A DNA stretch of 64,000 bases from PALSA-894 sp963734185 (GTDB lineage: Bacteria; Pseudomonadota; Alphaproteobacteria; Rhizobiales; Xanthobacteraceae): the NCBI GenBank assembly GCA_963734185.1, contig CAVTGA010000002.1:1302001-1366000 (forward strand), written 5' to 3'. Each line of letters starts with the position of its first letter. Position 1 is the first letter of the stretch. The position numbers and the translations under genes were made by a program. Below, piece after piece: positions 1 to 9,090 of this stretch. The notes beneath the pieces were generated by a model, which made no database searches, had not been told where the DNA came from, and was given only the letters and a program-made list of their open reading frames with translations.

Positions 1-176
1 ATGATGGCGGGATCGGCGCCGGGCCGGCTCGCCGACACGCGGATGGTCGGGATCTCGACGCTCGGCAGGTTGGCAACGGGCAGGAAGCGGTAGGCTACCA
101 GGCCGACCAGGAACAGGCCGATCGCCAACAGCGTGGTGGCCACGGGCCGCATGATGAAGGGGTAGGAGAAGTTCAT
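1..176 (-). CDS. RND efflux permease, second copy (5' part only)
   Basis: This is the first 58 codons of an inner-membrane RND permease, cut by the window edge. The start is the ATG at 176-174, and the protein opens with MNFSYPFIMRPVATTLLA, the usual RND N-terminus running into TM1. It begins 3 bp after the stop of the permease at 180-3371 and is therefore the last visible gene of the efflux operon. Two tandem RND permeases behind one adaptor is the MdtBC arrangement, in which the two form a heteromeric pump; that pairing is inferred from order only. Confidence 0.85.
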   Translation of the reverse strand, partial: MNFSYPFIMRPVATTLLAIGLFLVGLVAYRFLPVANLPSVEIPTIRVSASRPGADPAI

Positions 177-179
177 CGC

Positions 180-3100
180 CTACTCCGCGGGCGCCGGCGC
201 CGGCTGCGGCGGTTGCGGCGGAGCGGAACGCGGCCGCGTCAGCCTGAGCCGCAGCCGCTCCATGGCGAGATAGATCACCGGCGTGGTGTACAGGGTCAGC
301 AGCTGGCTCAGGATCAGGCCGCCGATGATCGTCACGCCGAGCGGATTGCGCAGCTCCGAGCCGGTGCCTCCCTCGAGCGCGAGCGGCAACGCGCCGAACA
401 GGGCGGCAAGCGTGGTCATCATGATCGGCCGGAAGCGCAACAGCGATGCCTGAACGATGGCCTCGCGCGGCGAAAGGCCGTGGCGGCGCTCGGCTTCGAG
501 CGCGAAATCGATCATCATGATGGCGTTCTTCTTGACGATGCCCATCAGCAGGATGATGCCGATCAGCGCGATCACCGAGAGGTCGTAGCCGAACAGCATC
601 AGTGCGAGCAGCGCGCCGACGCCGGCCGACGGCAAGGTCGACAGGATGGTGAGCGGGTGGATGAAGCTCTCGTACAGCACGCCGAGCACGATGTAGATGG
701 TCACCGCGGCCGCGAGCAGCAGCCACGGCTCGCCGGCGAGCGACTTGGCGAACTCGGCGGCATCGCCCGAATAGCTGCCGATCACCGAGGTCGGCATCCC
801 GATCGTCCGCTCGGCAGCGGTGATGATCGCGACCGCTTCGCCGAGCGAGGCGCCGTGCGCCAGGTTGAAGCTGAGCGTCACCGCGGGGAACTGCTCCTGG
901 TGCGCGATCGCGAGCGGCGCGCTGGTGCGGATGAGCTCGGCGAAGGCGCTGAGCGGGATTTGCGCGCTGGCGCTTCCGGCGACCGCGTTGCTCGGCGTCG
1001 AGCTGGTCTGCGCGCTCGAGGTCGTGAGCGCTTGCGGCGGCGTGTTGGCCGGGACGTAGATGCGCGACAGCGTCGAGGGGTCGCGCTGGTACTGCGGCAT
1101 CGCCTCGAGGATCACGCGATACTGGTTGGCCTGGCCGTAGATGGTCGAGATCTGGCGCTGGCCGAAGGCGTCGAACAGCGTGTCGTTGATCACCTGCATC
1201 GAGACGCCGAGACGGCTCGCCTTCTCGCGGTCGACCTTGACCAGCGCGCGCAAGCCCCCTTCCTGCGCCTCCGACGACACGTCGCGCAGCAGCGGCTCGG
1301 TCCGCAGGCGCTCGACCAGTTTTTCCGCCCAGGCGTTCACCTCGGCCGCATCGGTGGCGGTGAGCGTGTACTGATACTGGGCGCGGCTCACGCGCGTGCC
1401 GATCTGGATGTCCTGCACCGGCTGGAAGTAGACCGTCATGCCGGGAATGGCGGCGACGCGCTCCTGGATGCGGGCGATGACCTCGGAAACGGTCGCGCGG
1501 CGCTGGTTGCGAGGTTTGAGCGTGATGGCGAGGCGCCCGGCGTTCGGCGTCGCGTTCAGCGGGCTCACGCCGACCACCGAGACGACGCCGCCCACGTCCG
1601 GGTCGGCGCGGATCGTGTCGGACACCAGCGCCTGAAGGCGCTGCATCTCGGCGAACGACACCTCGGTGCCGGCTTCGGTCACCGCGGTGACGAGGCCGGT
1701 GTCCTGCAGCGGCAGGAAGCCCTTGGGCACGATGACGTAGAGCCAGATCGTGGCGACGAGCGTCAGCACCGTGACGATCAGCGTCAGCGTCTGACGGGCG
1801 AGCACCCATTCGAGGCTCGAGCGATAGAACGCGAGGGTGCCGTCGAGCAGTCGGTTGAAGGCGCGCGTGACCGCGTTGCCGCGACCGGGCGCCTCGTGCC
1901 GCAGCAGCCGCGCGCACATCATCGGGGTGAGCGTCAGCGAGACGATCGCCGACACCACGACCGCGATGGTGAGGGTGAGCGCGAACTCGCGGAACATGCG
2001 GCCGACCAGGCCGGTCATGAACAGGAGCGGAATGAACACGGCGATCAGCGAGAAGGTCAGCGAGATGATGGTGAAGCCGATCTCGCGCGCGCCGCGCAGC
2101 GCCGCCTCGAACGGCTCCTCGCCCTCCTCCATGTGGCGTACGATGTTCTCGATCATCACGATCGCGTCGTCGACCACGAAGCCGGTGCCGATGGTCAGCG
2201 CCATCAGCGACAGGTTGTCGAGCGAGAACCCGGCGAACCACATCACGCCGAAGGTCGCGACCAGCGACAGCGGCAGCGCCACGCCGGCGATGATGGTGGC
2301 GCGGATGGTGCGCAGGAAGATCAGCACCACCAGCACCACCAGGCCGACCGCGAGCGCGAGCGTGAACTGCACGTCGCGGATCGAGGCGCGGATCGTGTCG
2401 GTGCGGTCGTGCACCACGGTGAGCTGCGCGCCGGTCGGGATGATGCGCCGCAGCCGCGGCAGCTCGGCGGTGATGTGCTTGACCGTCTCCACCACGTTGG
2501 CGCCCGGCTGGCGCTGGATGTCGATGACGACCGCCGGGTTGCCCTGGTACCAGCCGCCGACCTTGGCGTTCTCCAGCCCGTCGACGATCTCGGCGATGTC
2601 GCGCAGCAGCACCGGCGCGCCGTTGCGGTACGCGATGATGATCGCCCGATAGGCCTCGGCCGAGGCAAGCTGGTCGTTGGCGGCGATGGTGTAGGACTGG
2701 TGCGCGCCGTCGAGCGCGCCTTTCGGCCCCGCGACGTTGGCGTTGACGATCGCGGTGCGCAGGTCCTCCAGCCCGAGATTGTAGGCGGCAAGCCGCGCCA
2801 GGTCGGCCTGGATGCGCACCGCCGGCTTGATGCCGCCCTGGATCGTGACCTTGCCGACGCCGCCGACCTCGCTCAGCCGCTGCGCCAGCAGCGTGTCGGC
2901 GAGATCGCTGAGCGCGCGCAGCGAGACGGTGTCGGAGGTGAGCGCGAGCGTGACGATCGGCGCGTCGGCCGGGTTCACCTTGGCGTAGAGCGGCGGATAG
3001 GGAAGATTGCGCGGCAGGCCCGACGCCGCGGCGTTGATCGCCGCCTGCACGTCCTGCGACGCCGCGTCGATGTCGCGGCTGAGGTCGAACTGCAGCGTGA

Positions 3101-3371
3101 TCTGGCTGATGCCGTAGGAGCTCGACGACGTCATGGTGGAGATCGCCGGCACCTGGCCGAACTGGCGTTCGAGCGGCGCGGTCACCAGCGCCACCATGGT
3201 GTCGGGGTTGGCGCCGGGAAGCTGCGTGGTCACCTGGATGGTCGGGAAATCGACCTGCGGCAGCGCCGAAACGGGGAGCCAGGCGTAGCCGAGCGCGCCG
3301 CCGAGCATCACCGCGACGCCGAGCAGCGAGGTCGCGATCGGGCGATGGATGAACGGAGCCGAGACGTTCAT
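180..3371 (-). CDS. RND multidrug/metal efflux permease, MdtB/AcrB family
   Basis: Inner-membrane proton-driven pump protein of 1063 aa, the normal length for the AcrB/MdtB family. TM1 is near residues 10-32. TM4 carries the paired aspartates (DD at 401-402 in FVVDDAIVMIENI) needed for proton relay, and a second membrane block lies at about 870-1040. A Ser/Thr-rich stretch near residue 790 interrupts the second periplasmic loop. The C-terminus is Pro/Ala-rich. The start overlaps the adaptor stop by 4 bp (ATGA), so the two are translationally coupled. The substrate cannot be read from sequence. The upstream metal-sensor module suggests cations or envelope stress, while closest family resemblance is to the multidrug MdtB class. 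Confidence 0.93.
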   Translation of the reverse strand: MNVSAPFIHRPIATSLLGVAVMLGGALGYAWLPVSALPQVDFPTIQVTTQLPGANPDTMVALVTAPLERQFGQVPAISTMTSSSSYGISQITLQFDLSRDIDAASQDVQAAINAAASGLPRNLPYPPLYAKVNPADAPIVTLALTSDTVSLRALSDLADTLLAQRLSEVGGVGKVTIQGGIKPAVRIQADLARLAAYNLGLEDLRTAIVNANVAGPKGALDGAHQSYTIAANDQLASAEAYRAIIIAYRNGAPVLLRDIAEIVDGLENAKVGGWYQGNPAVVIDIQRQPGANVVETVKHITAELPRLRRIIPTGAQLTVVHDRTDTIRASIRDVQFTLALAVGLVVLVVLIFLRTIRATIIAGVALPLSLVATFGVMWFAGFSLDNLSLMALTIGTGFVVDDAIVMIENIVRHMEEGEEPFEAALRGAREIGFTIISLTFSLIAVFIPLLFMTGLVGRMFREFALTLTIAVVVSAIVSLTLTPMMCARLLRHEAPGRGNAVTRAFNRLLDGTLAFYRSSLEWVLARQTLTLIVTVLTLVATIWLYVIVPKGFLPLQDTGLVTAVTEAGTEVSFAEMQRLQALVSDTIRADPDVGGVVSVVGVSPLNATPNAGRLAITLKPRNQRRATVSEVIARIQERVAAIPGMTVYFQPVQDIQIGTRVSRAQYQYTLTATDAAEVNAWAEKLVERLRTEPLLRDVSSEAQEGGLRALVKVDREKASRLGVSMQVINDTLFDAFGQRQISTIYGQANQYRVILEAMPQYQRDPSTLSRIYVPANTPPQALTTSSAQTSSTPSNAVAGSASAQIPLSAFAELIRTSAPLAIAHQEQFPAVTLSFNLAHGASLGEAVAIITAAERTIGMPTSVIGSYSGDAAEFAKSLAGEPWLLLAAAVTIYIVLGVLYESFIHPLTILSTLPSAGVGALLALMLFGYDLSVIALIGIILLMGIVKKNAIMMIDFALEAERRHGLSPREAIVQASLLRFRPIMMTTLAALFGALPLALEGGTGSELRNPLGVTIIGGLILSQLLTLYTTPVIYLAMERLRLRLTRPRSAPPQPPQPAPAPAE

Positions 3372-4618
3372 TGGGTGGCGCTCGGAGTGTCGCGCCGCTT
3401 GCCGCCTTCGGGACGTTCGCCGCCTTCGCGCTTGCGCTGGCCTTCCGGCCGCGGCGCGACCGGGCCGGGAGCGGCCGCGGGCGGCGTCTCGCCCGCGGCC
3501 TGCACCGCGACGCGCGTGCCGGCGGCCAGCCGCGTGAAGCCGGTGGTGACGACGCGCTCCTCGGCCTGCAGGCCGGTCGGAATCACGGCGCGCGTGTCGT
3601 CCTGCATCGACACGGTGACCGGGCGCACCGCGACCGTGTTGTCGGCGCCGATGACGAACACGAACGTGCCGGTCGGGCCGCGCTGCACCGCCGCGGTCGG
3701 CACCACCACGACCTGCTTCAACGTCTCGATCAGGAGGCGCACGTTGACGAATTGGCCGGGCCAGAGCTGCAATTCCGCGTTGGGGAATTCGGCCTTGAGG
3801 CGCACCGTCCCGGTCGCCGAGTCGATCTGGTTGTCGATCACCTGCAAGGTGCCGCGATCGACGATGGTCTTGCCGTCGGCGCCGATCGCCTCGACCTGCA
3901 GGGCGCCTTGGGCGAACGCCTTGTTGATCTGCGGGAGCTGCTGCTGCGGCAGATTGAACAGGATGCTGATCGGCTTGACCTGCGTGATGACCACGATGCC
4001 GGCGGCGTCCGCGCCGCGCACGAGGTTGCCTTCGTCGACCAGACGGATACCCGTGCGGCCGGCGATCGGCGCCACGACCTTGGTGTAGCTCAGGATGGCG
4101 CGCGTGTTGTCGATCGCGGCCTGATCGGAGTTCACCTGCGCCTCGAGCTGCGCAACGAGGGCCTTCTGCGTGTCGGCCTGCTGCTTCGAGCCCGAATTGG
4201 CGGCGACCAGGCGGTTGTAGCGCTCGAGATCGATGCGCGCGTTGGCGAGGGTGGCCTCGTCCTGCGCCTTCTTGGCGACGGCCTGATCATGCTGCGCCTG
4301 ATAGGTGCGCGCGTCGATCTCAGCCAGCACGTCGCCGCGGCGCACGTCCTGTCCCTCGCGGAACAGGATCTTGATGAGCTGCCCGTCGACCTGCGCCCGC
4401 ACCGTGACGGTGTTCAGCGCCCGGGTGGTGCCGACGCCGTCGAGATAGACCGGCACGTCGGCGTTGACGGCCGGCGCCGCCAGCACCGGCACCGGGCCTT
4501 CCGGCGGGCCGCGCCGCGATCGTTGCTCGCGCTGCTGGCCCTGCCACATGTACACGGCGATCACGCCGGCGATGACGGCGAGGCCGATCAGAAACGACAC
4601 GATGCGACGAAGCGTCAT
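3368..4618 (-). CDS. RND efflux periplasmic adaptor (MdtA-like membrane fusion protein)
   Basis: 416 aa membrane-fusion protein linking the inner-membrane pump to the outer-membrane channel. A single N-terminal membrane anchor covers about residues 7-25. It is followed by a lipoyl half (VRAQVDGQLIKILFREGQDV), an alpha-helical hairpin at about 105-165, then beta-barrel and membrane-proximal domains. The last 45 residues are a Pro/Arg/Gly/Glu-rich tail, probably disordered. It lies 6 bp downstream of the outer-membrane channel gene and overlaps the permease by 4 bp. Confidence 0.93.
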   Translation of the reverse strand: MTLRRIVSFLIGLAVIAGVIAVYMWQGQQREQRSRRGPPEGPVPVLAAPAVNADVPVYLDGVGTTRALNTVTVRAQVDGQLIKILFREGQDVRRGDVLAEIDARTYQAQHDQAVAKKAQDEATLANARIDLERYNRLVAANSGSKQQADTQKALVAQLEAQVNSDQAAIDNTRAILSYTKVVAPIAGRTGIRLVDEGNLVRGADAAGIVVITQVKPISILFNLPQQQLPQINKAFAQGALQVEAIGADGKTIVDRGTLQVIDNQIDSATGTVRLKAEFPNAELQLWPGQFVNVRLLIETLKQVVVVPTAAVQRGPTGTFVFVIGADNTVAVRPVTVSMQDDTRAVIPTGLQAEERVVTTGFTRLAAGTRVAVQAAGETPPAAAPGPVAPRPEGQRKREGGERPEGGKRRDTPSATQ

Positions 4619-4624
4619 CCGAAC

Positions 4625-6043
4625 TCACCTCTCGCGGCGCCGCGTTTCGTCCGCCAGCACCCAGCCGCCGCCGAGCGCCTGGAACAGGCTGACGATCGCC
4701 TGCCGCCGCATCAGACGCACAACGACCAGGGCGTCCTGTTCCTGGAACAGCGTGCGTTGAATATTGAGGATCGTGGAGATGTCGACGATACCCTCGCGCA
4801 GCCGCGGTCCCGCGAGCTCGTAGGCACGCCGCGCGGCCGTGACGGCTTCGGCCTGCAGGCGTTCCTGCTCGGCGAGGTCGCGCACCGCGATCAGCGCGCG
4901 CTCCACGTCGGCAAAGCCCGAAATGACCGCCTTGCGATAAATCTGCAGCAGCTCGGTGCGCCGTGCCTTCTGCAGGTCGAGCACGCTGAGCAGGCGGAAA
5001 TTATCGAACACCGGCTGGGTCAGGCCGGCGGCGAGCGTGTAAACGGCTGACTGCGGCTCGAACAACGTCTTCAAAGCGGCGCTGACGAAGCCGCCCTGGC
5101 CGGTCAGCTGGATGCTCGGGAACAGCGCCGCGCGGGCGCTCGCCACGTCGGCGTTGCTGGCCGAAAGCTGCGCCTCGACCTGGCGGATGTCGGGACGCTG
5201 CAGGATCAGCTCCGACGGCAGGCCGGGCGTCACCTGCACGGCCGTGATCGCCGACAGGCTGCCGCCGCGCACCGTGAAGCGCTCCGGCACTTCGCCGAGC
5301 AGCACCGCAAGCGTCGCGATGTTCTGGCGCAGCTGCTGATCGAGCGGCGGGATGGCGGCACGCTGCTGAGCCACCAGCGATTGCTGCTGTGCGACGTCGA
5401 GCCCGGTCAAGGTCCCGGCCGCCTGCTCGTCCTCGATGACGTCGAGGACACCGCCGGCAGCACGCAGGTTGTCCTTGGCGATGCGCAGGCGGTCCTGGGC
5501 GGCGAGGATCTGGAAATAGGTGTTGATCACGGCGGCGACCGTCGACAGCGCGATGGTCTCGCGGTCGAAGCGGCTCGCGACCGCGGCGAACTCGGCCGAG
5601 CGTAGCGCCGAGCGGTTCTTGCCCCACAGATCGACCTCGTAGCTCGCGTTCAGCACCACGCTATAACGCGATGAGGTGACGCCACCGGCACGCGCACGCT
5701 GGGCCGCGGCATCGAAATCGATCGCAGGCAGCAGCGGCGCGCCGGCGATGCGCGTCTGCGCATCCGCCTGCTCGATGCGCGCCACCGCGGCGGCGATATC
5801 GAGATTGCCGAGGTAGGCGAGCTCGACCAGGCCGGTGAGCTCGCGTGAGCGAAAGCCGCGCCACCAGTCGGGAGCGGGCAGGGCGGCGTGCGCCTTGCCG
5901 GCTGCCGAACGGTAGGTCGGCGGGATGTCGATCGCCGGATCGAGGCGGTCGCCGCTGAGCCAGCAGCCGGTAAGCAGCGGCATGAGGGCGAGCGCGGCGC
6001 ATGCGCGCCCTGCTCCGCTATCGTGCCGTGCCGTCATGGCCAT
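4625..6043 (-). CDS. Outer-membrane efflux lipoprotein, NodT/OprM family
   Basis: 472 aa TolC-like channel of the RND pump. I start it at the ATG at 6043 (MAMTARHD; a second ATG is at 6037) because this puts a lipoprotein signal at the N-terminus: hydrophobic stretch then lipobox LTGC, with Cys near residue 27. An upstream start at 6235 would run through the end of the preceding gene. Two OEP repeats are visible, with typical motifs such as YEVDLWGKNR and LILQRPDIRQVEAQL. Unusually for RND operons the channel gene comes before the adaptor and permeases. Confidence 0.9.
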   Translation of the reverse strand: MAMTARHDSGAGRACAALALMPLLTGCWLSGDRLDPAIDIPPTYRSAAGKAHAALPAPDWWRGFRSRELTGLVELAYLGNLDIAAAVARIEQADAQTRIAGAPLLPAIDFDAAAQRARAGGVTSSRYSVVLNASYEVDLWGKNRSALRSAEFAAVASRFDRETIALSTVAAVINTYFQILAAQDRLRIAKDNLRAAGGVLDVIEDEQAAGTLTGLDVAQQQSLVAQQRAAIPPLDQQLRQNIATLAVLLGEVPERFTVRGGSLSAITAVQVTPGLPSELILQRPDIRQVEAQLSASNADVASARAALFPSIQLTGQGGFVSAALKTLFEPQSAVYTLAAGLTQPVFDNFRLLSVLDLQKARRTELLQIYRKAVISGFADVERALIAVRDLAEQERLQAEAVTAARRAYELAGPRLREGIVDISTILNIQRTLFQEQDALVVVRLMRRQAIVSLFQALGGGWVLADETRRRER

Positions 6044-6071
6044 CGCTCTTCGATTCTTTCGGGGAAAGCGG

Positions 6072-6557
6072 TCAGCGCGGGGTGGTTTGCGGGCGAGGTG
6101 GCCAGTCGGCGAGCTTGGCGCGTCCCTGGGGCGACATCTCGGCCGCGGCCGCGGCGACGACCTCGTGGAACGCCTGATCGTACGCGATCCGCGCGGTCCG
6201 CGTCTGCGCCATGGCGGTACGCAACTCCCCTGCATTCAACGGATCGGCACGCAGCGCACCCTGGATGCGCTCCGACGCACGATTGAGCGCATCGCGCACC
6301 GCTTCGGTGGCGCTCGCGCGGGCGCGGAAGGCGCCGCGCAAGGTCTCGGCGTCGGCTGCCGGGAGCGTCGCCGCCAGCCGCTCGATGCGCGCCGCGGCAG
6401 TGCGCGGACGCTCGGCCTGGGTCGCGGCCGGCTGGGCGAACTGGTGGCGCACGTAGAGCGCGGTGCCGGCCGCGATCACGAACAAATTGAGCGCGAGCGA
6501 TCCGACCAGCAGCCAGCGCGACGAACGGTCGCCAAGCTCGATCGACATCATGGTCAT
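6072..6557 (-). CDS. Periplasmic heavy-metal sensor-like protein
   Basis: 161 aa. The start is the ATG at 6557, which overlaps the preceding gene's stop by 4 bp (ATGA). One membrane anchor lies at about residues 14-35 (SSRWLLVGSLALNLFVIAAG), then an entirely helical, Arg/Ala/Glu-rich periplasmic domain. This layout matches the CnrX/ZraP-type heavy-metal resistance family, which senses metals or chaperones in the periplasm. No clear metal-binding His cluster is visible in the periplasmic part, so metal sensing is inferred from family shape and context. Confidence 0.72.
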   Translation of the reverse strand: MTMMSIELGDRSSRWLLVGSLALNLFVIAAGTALYVRHQFAQPAATQAERPRTAAARIERLAATLPAADAETLRGAFRARASATEAVRDALNRASERIQGALRADPLNAGELRTAMAQTRTARIAYDQAFHEVVAAAAAEMSPQGRAKLADWPPRPQTTPR

Positions 6558-6925
6558 GGCCGCAACTCCGAATCGAGATCGAATGCGTTGGTAGCGGCCT
6601 CCTCGGCCGCCGCGACCCTCACGAGGTCGAGGTTGACGGCGATGCGCGTGCCGTAGCTCGACAGGCCGACCGCGATTCCCAATCCCGCCCCGCAGGCGAG
6701 CGCGGCGATGCGCGGCCAGGCCGGCGCGAAGGTCAGGTCGGTGAGCGCGCTCGGCCACCAGTTCGACAGCAGGCCGCGCTTCTGCACCGGCAGCGGCTGC
6801 GCTTCGAGCCTTGCCAGCACGCGCTCGACCGCCGCGTCGTTGCCGACGGGCTGCTGCAACGAACGCGAGATGGCCGCGTCGAGGACGTCGTGCGTCTCGA
6901 CCGGATGCAATCGATCACGCTTCAT
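6554..6925 (-). CDS. Probable anti-sigma factor (small single-pass membrane protein)
   Basis: 123 aa. The cytoplasmic N-terminal ~70 residues are followed by one membrane helix near residues 72-92 (PRIAALACGAGLGIAVGLSS) and a short tail. It lies 18 bp after the ECF sigma factor with a strong ribosome site (AAGGAGG) in front of its ATG. It has no recognisable zinc-anti-sigma HXXXCXXC motif. The assignment rests on position: the gene directly behind an ECF sigma and coupled to a periplasmic sensor normally encodes the membrane-bound anti-sigma, as in cnrYXH. Confidence 0.6.
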   Translation of the reverse strand: MKRDRLHPVETHDVLDAAISRSLQQPVGNDAAVERVLARLEAQPLPVQKRGLLSNWWPSALTDLTFAPAWPRIAALACGAGLGIAVGLSSYGTRIAVNLDLVRVAAAEEAATNAFDLDSELRP

Positions 6926-6943
6926 CGATCGATCCTCCTTGGA

Positions 6944-7480
6944 TCAGAGGGCGGTATCGGCAAGGGCCGCGCGCAACGCGCGCTTGGCGCGCACCAGCAG
7001 CGCCTCGACTCCCGATACCGACGCGTCGAGCGCGATCGCAGTCTCGGCATTGCCGAGGCCCTCGTGGAACGTGAGCACGATCGCGGCGCGCTGGCGCGGC
7101 GGCAATGCGTCGATCGCGGCGGCAAGGCGCGCCGCGCGTTCGCGACGCTCCAGATCGGCGCCGGCATCGGGCGCGAAGTCGACCGGATCGGGAACTGCCG
7201 CGAGCGGCAAGGTCGGCGGTCGGCGCTGCTCGTTGAGGCAGAGATTGACCACGATGCGGGTGAGCCAGGTGCGGAACTCCGCCTCCGGCCGCCAGCGCGG
7301 GGCATTGATCCAGACCCGCAGCAGCGCTTCCTGCACGATCTCCTCGGCGACCGCGTCGTTGCGCACGATCCGCCGGGCCAGCCCGAGCGAGCGGGCGGCA
7401 TGGCGCCGCGCAAGGAGCTGGAACGCCTGGCGGTCGCCGCGGCCGACGCGCGCGATGAGATCGTGATCGGCCGGTTCCAT
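6944..7480 (-). CDS. ECF RNA polymerase sigma factor
   Basis: 178 aa sigma-70 family protein of the extracytoplasmic-function class. Region 2 covers about residues 10-75 (EEIVQEALLRVWINA, then FRTWLTRIVVNLCLNEQRR), and region 4 about 115-170 (ALPPRQRAAIVLTFHEGLGNAETA, helix-turn-helix). No region 3 is present. It heads an apparently single transcription unit that continues through the anti-sigma-like protein, the sensor and the RND pump. Upstream on the same strand lies GGAATTT at 7514-7508, resembling an ECF -35 element, but I see no convincing -10. Confidence 0.93.
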   Translation of the reverse strand: MEPADHDLIARVGRGDRQAFQLLARRHAARSLGLARRIVRNDAVAEEIVQEALLRVWINAPRWRPEAEFRTWLTRIVVNLCLNEQRRPPTLPLAAVPDPVDFAPDAGADLERRERAARLAAAIDALPPRQRAAIVLTFHEGLGNAETAIALDASVSGVEALLVRAKRALRAALADTAL

Positions 7481-7722
7481 TGCCCGGACCCGTCAGCCCT
7501 GGAGGGGAAATTCCATTGCGGCATTGTGACGGCAGGGCGCATGAATGTCCTCCGACAACGGGTCTTTGGTCCGTCGTCCTTGTGGGAAAGCTGCAGGCTG
7601 CGAATCAAAGCGGGCCGCATATCCATTGAACACGCCGTGCTGCCAAACCCTGCGCGGTGCGCTGGACATTTTTCGTGCGCCATGCGAAGCCGAGCTTCGT
7701 CGGCTCGCAACCTTTGCGCATC

Positions 7723-8190
7723 ATGCTGGATTCGCTGAAGAATCTGATTTCCGACTTAACCGGCGGGGACAAGCATCCGGCCCGTTTCGAGCACAACGAC
7801 TATCGCCTCGCGGCGGCCGCATTGCTGATCCATGCCACCACCATCGATGGCAATATGCGCGCGGCCGAGCGCGCCAAGCTGCATGCGGTCCTGAAGTACC
7901 GGTTCAGGCTCGATGCGGCGGCGACCGATGAGCTGATCGACGAGGCGACGGCTGCCGAGAACGAGGCCGTCGATCTCTACCGCTTCACCAGCCTGCTCAA
8001 CCGCTCGCTCGACGACGAAGGCCGCCGCAGCGTCGTCGAGATGATGTGGGAGATCGTGTTTGCGGACGGGAGCGTCAACGAGTTCGAAGACAATCTGATG
8101 TGGCGGGTCGCCGATCTGCTCGGCGTATCCTCGCGCGAACGCATCGCGATCCGCCGCCGCATCGCCGGCGAGCAGGCCGAGGGCGCGTAG
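7723..8190 (+). CDS. TerB-family protein
   Basis: 155 aa soluble helical protein resembling the TerB / tellurite-resistance-like domain. Key stretches are AALLIHATTIDGNM near residue 30 and MWEIVFADGSVNEFEDNLMWRVADLLG near residue 115; both are EF-hand-like acidic motifs typical of the family. I use the ATG at 7723 because the earlier start at 7657 adds an unconserved leader. The biochemical role of stand-alone TerB proteins is unknown. A tellurite function should not be assumed, since no other ter gene is nearby. Confidence 0.8.
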   Translation: MLDSLKNLISDLTGGDKHPARFEHNDYRLAAAALLIHATTIDGNMRAAERAKLHAVLKYRFRLDAAATDELIDEATAAENEAVDLYRFTSLLNRSLDDEGRRSVVEMMWEIVFADGSVNEFEDNLMWRVADLLGVSSRERIAIRRRIAGEQAEGA

Positions 8191-8217
8191 GGACCGGCCC
8201 GCCCGGAGTTGAGGGGC

Positions 8218-9036
8218 ATGTCGATATTCAAGCCCGTGACGGTCATCACCGGCGCGTCCGCCGGCATCGGGGCGGCGCTGGCGCGCGTGTTCGCCGCCAA
8301 CGGGCATGAACTCGCGCTGGTCGCCCGGCGCGAGGCCGAGCTGACCATCCTGGCCAACGACCTCGGTGCGGCCTACCGCAAGACGCCGCAGGTGGTGGTG
8401 ATGGACCTGCAGCGGGCCGACGGGCCGGCGCGCATCGCGCACGAATTGCTGGCGCGCGGGCTCGAGCCGGCCGTGGTGGTGAACAATGCCGGCTTCGGCC
8501 TGTACGGGCCGGCGGCCGAGGGCGACCGGGCCGCGCTGCTCGCCATGATCGATCTCAACGTGCGCGCGCTCACCGACCTGTCGTTGCGCTGGATCGACGG
8601 CATGGTGCGGCACCGCGGCGGCATCCTCAACGTCGCCTCGGTCGCGGGCTTCTTTCCCAGTCCGCGCCAGGCGGTGTACTACGCCAGCAAGGCCTATGTG
8701 CTGTCGTTCAGCGAAGCGCTGCACCGCGAGCTCAAGCCCGCCGGCGTGCGCGTGACCGCGCTGTGTCCGGGCCCGGTGCAGACCGAATTCCAGGCGCGCG
8801 CGGGCTTGTCCGATCGCATCCCCGGTTGGTTCGGCCGCAGCGCCGACGAGGTGGCCAAGGCCGGCTATGACGGGTTCATGGCCGGCAAGCGGCTGGTGGT
8901 GCCGGGCTTGGCCAACAAGGTGTTGACGTTCCTGCCGCGCGTCCTGCCGCGCGGCGCGGTGCTGTCGATGCTGGAAGCGCACCAGCGCGGCCGCAAGCGC
9001 TCCGAATGGCCGCGCAAGTCGGCGGAGAAGTCTTGA
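8218..9036 (+). CDS. Short-chain dehydrogenase/reductase
   Basis: 272 aa classical SDR. It shows the dinucleotide motif TGASAGIGAALA near residue 10, NNAGFG near 92, the catalytic Ser in NVASVAG, and the YYASKAYVLSFSEAL helix with active Tyr and Lys. The ATG at 8218 has a GGAG ribosome site 9 bp upstream. The substrate cannot be predicted. It follows the TerB-like gene by 27 bp and may share its transcript. Confidence 0.9.
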   Translation: MSIFKPVTVITGASAGIGAALARVFAANGHELALVARREAELTILANDLGAAYRKTPQVVVMDLQRADGPARIAHELLARGLEPAVVVNNAGFGLYGPAAEGDRAALLAMIDLNVRALTDLSLRWIDGMVRHRGGILNVASVAGFFPSPRQAVYYASKAYVLSFSEALHRELKPAGVRVTALCPGPVQTEFQARAGLSDRIPGWFGRSADEVAKAGYDGFMAGKRLVVPGLANKVLTFLPRVLPRGAVLSMLEAHQRGRKRSEWPRKSAEKS

Positions 9037-9090
9037 AATCCGCCCTTAACCGGTTAGGAGTGGAATAGCCGGAGACCTGCTTCGGCTGAA

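Noticed and set aside
213..4088. Very long open frame on the plus strand opposite the RND permease and adaptor
   Set aside because: It is the high-GC antisense shadow of two clear RND genes; its translation is Arg/Asp/His-rich with no domain.
7657..7722. Longer N-terminus for the TerB-like gene
   Set aside because: The extra 22 residues show no conservation pattern and the ATG at 7723 starts directly before the fold.
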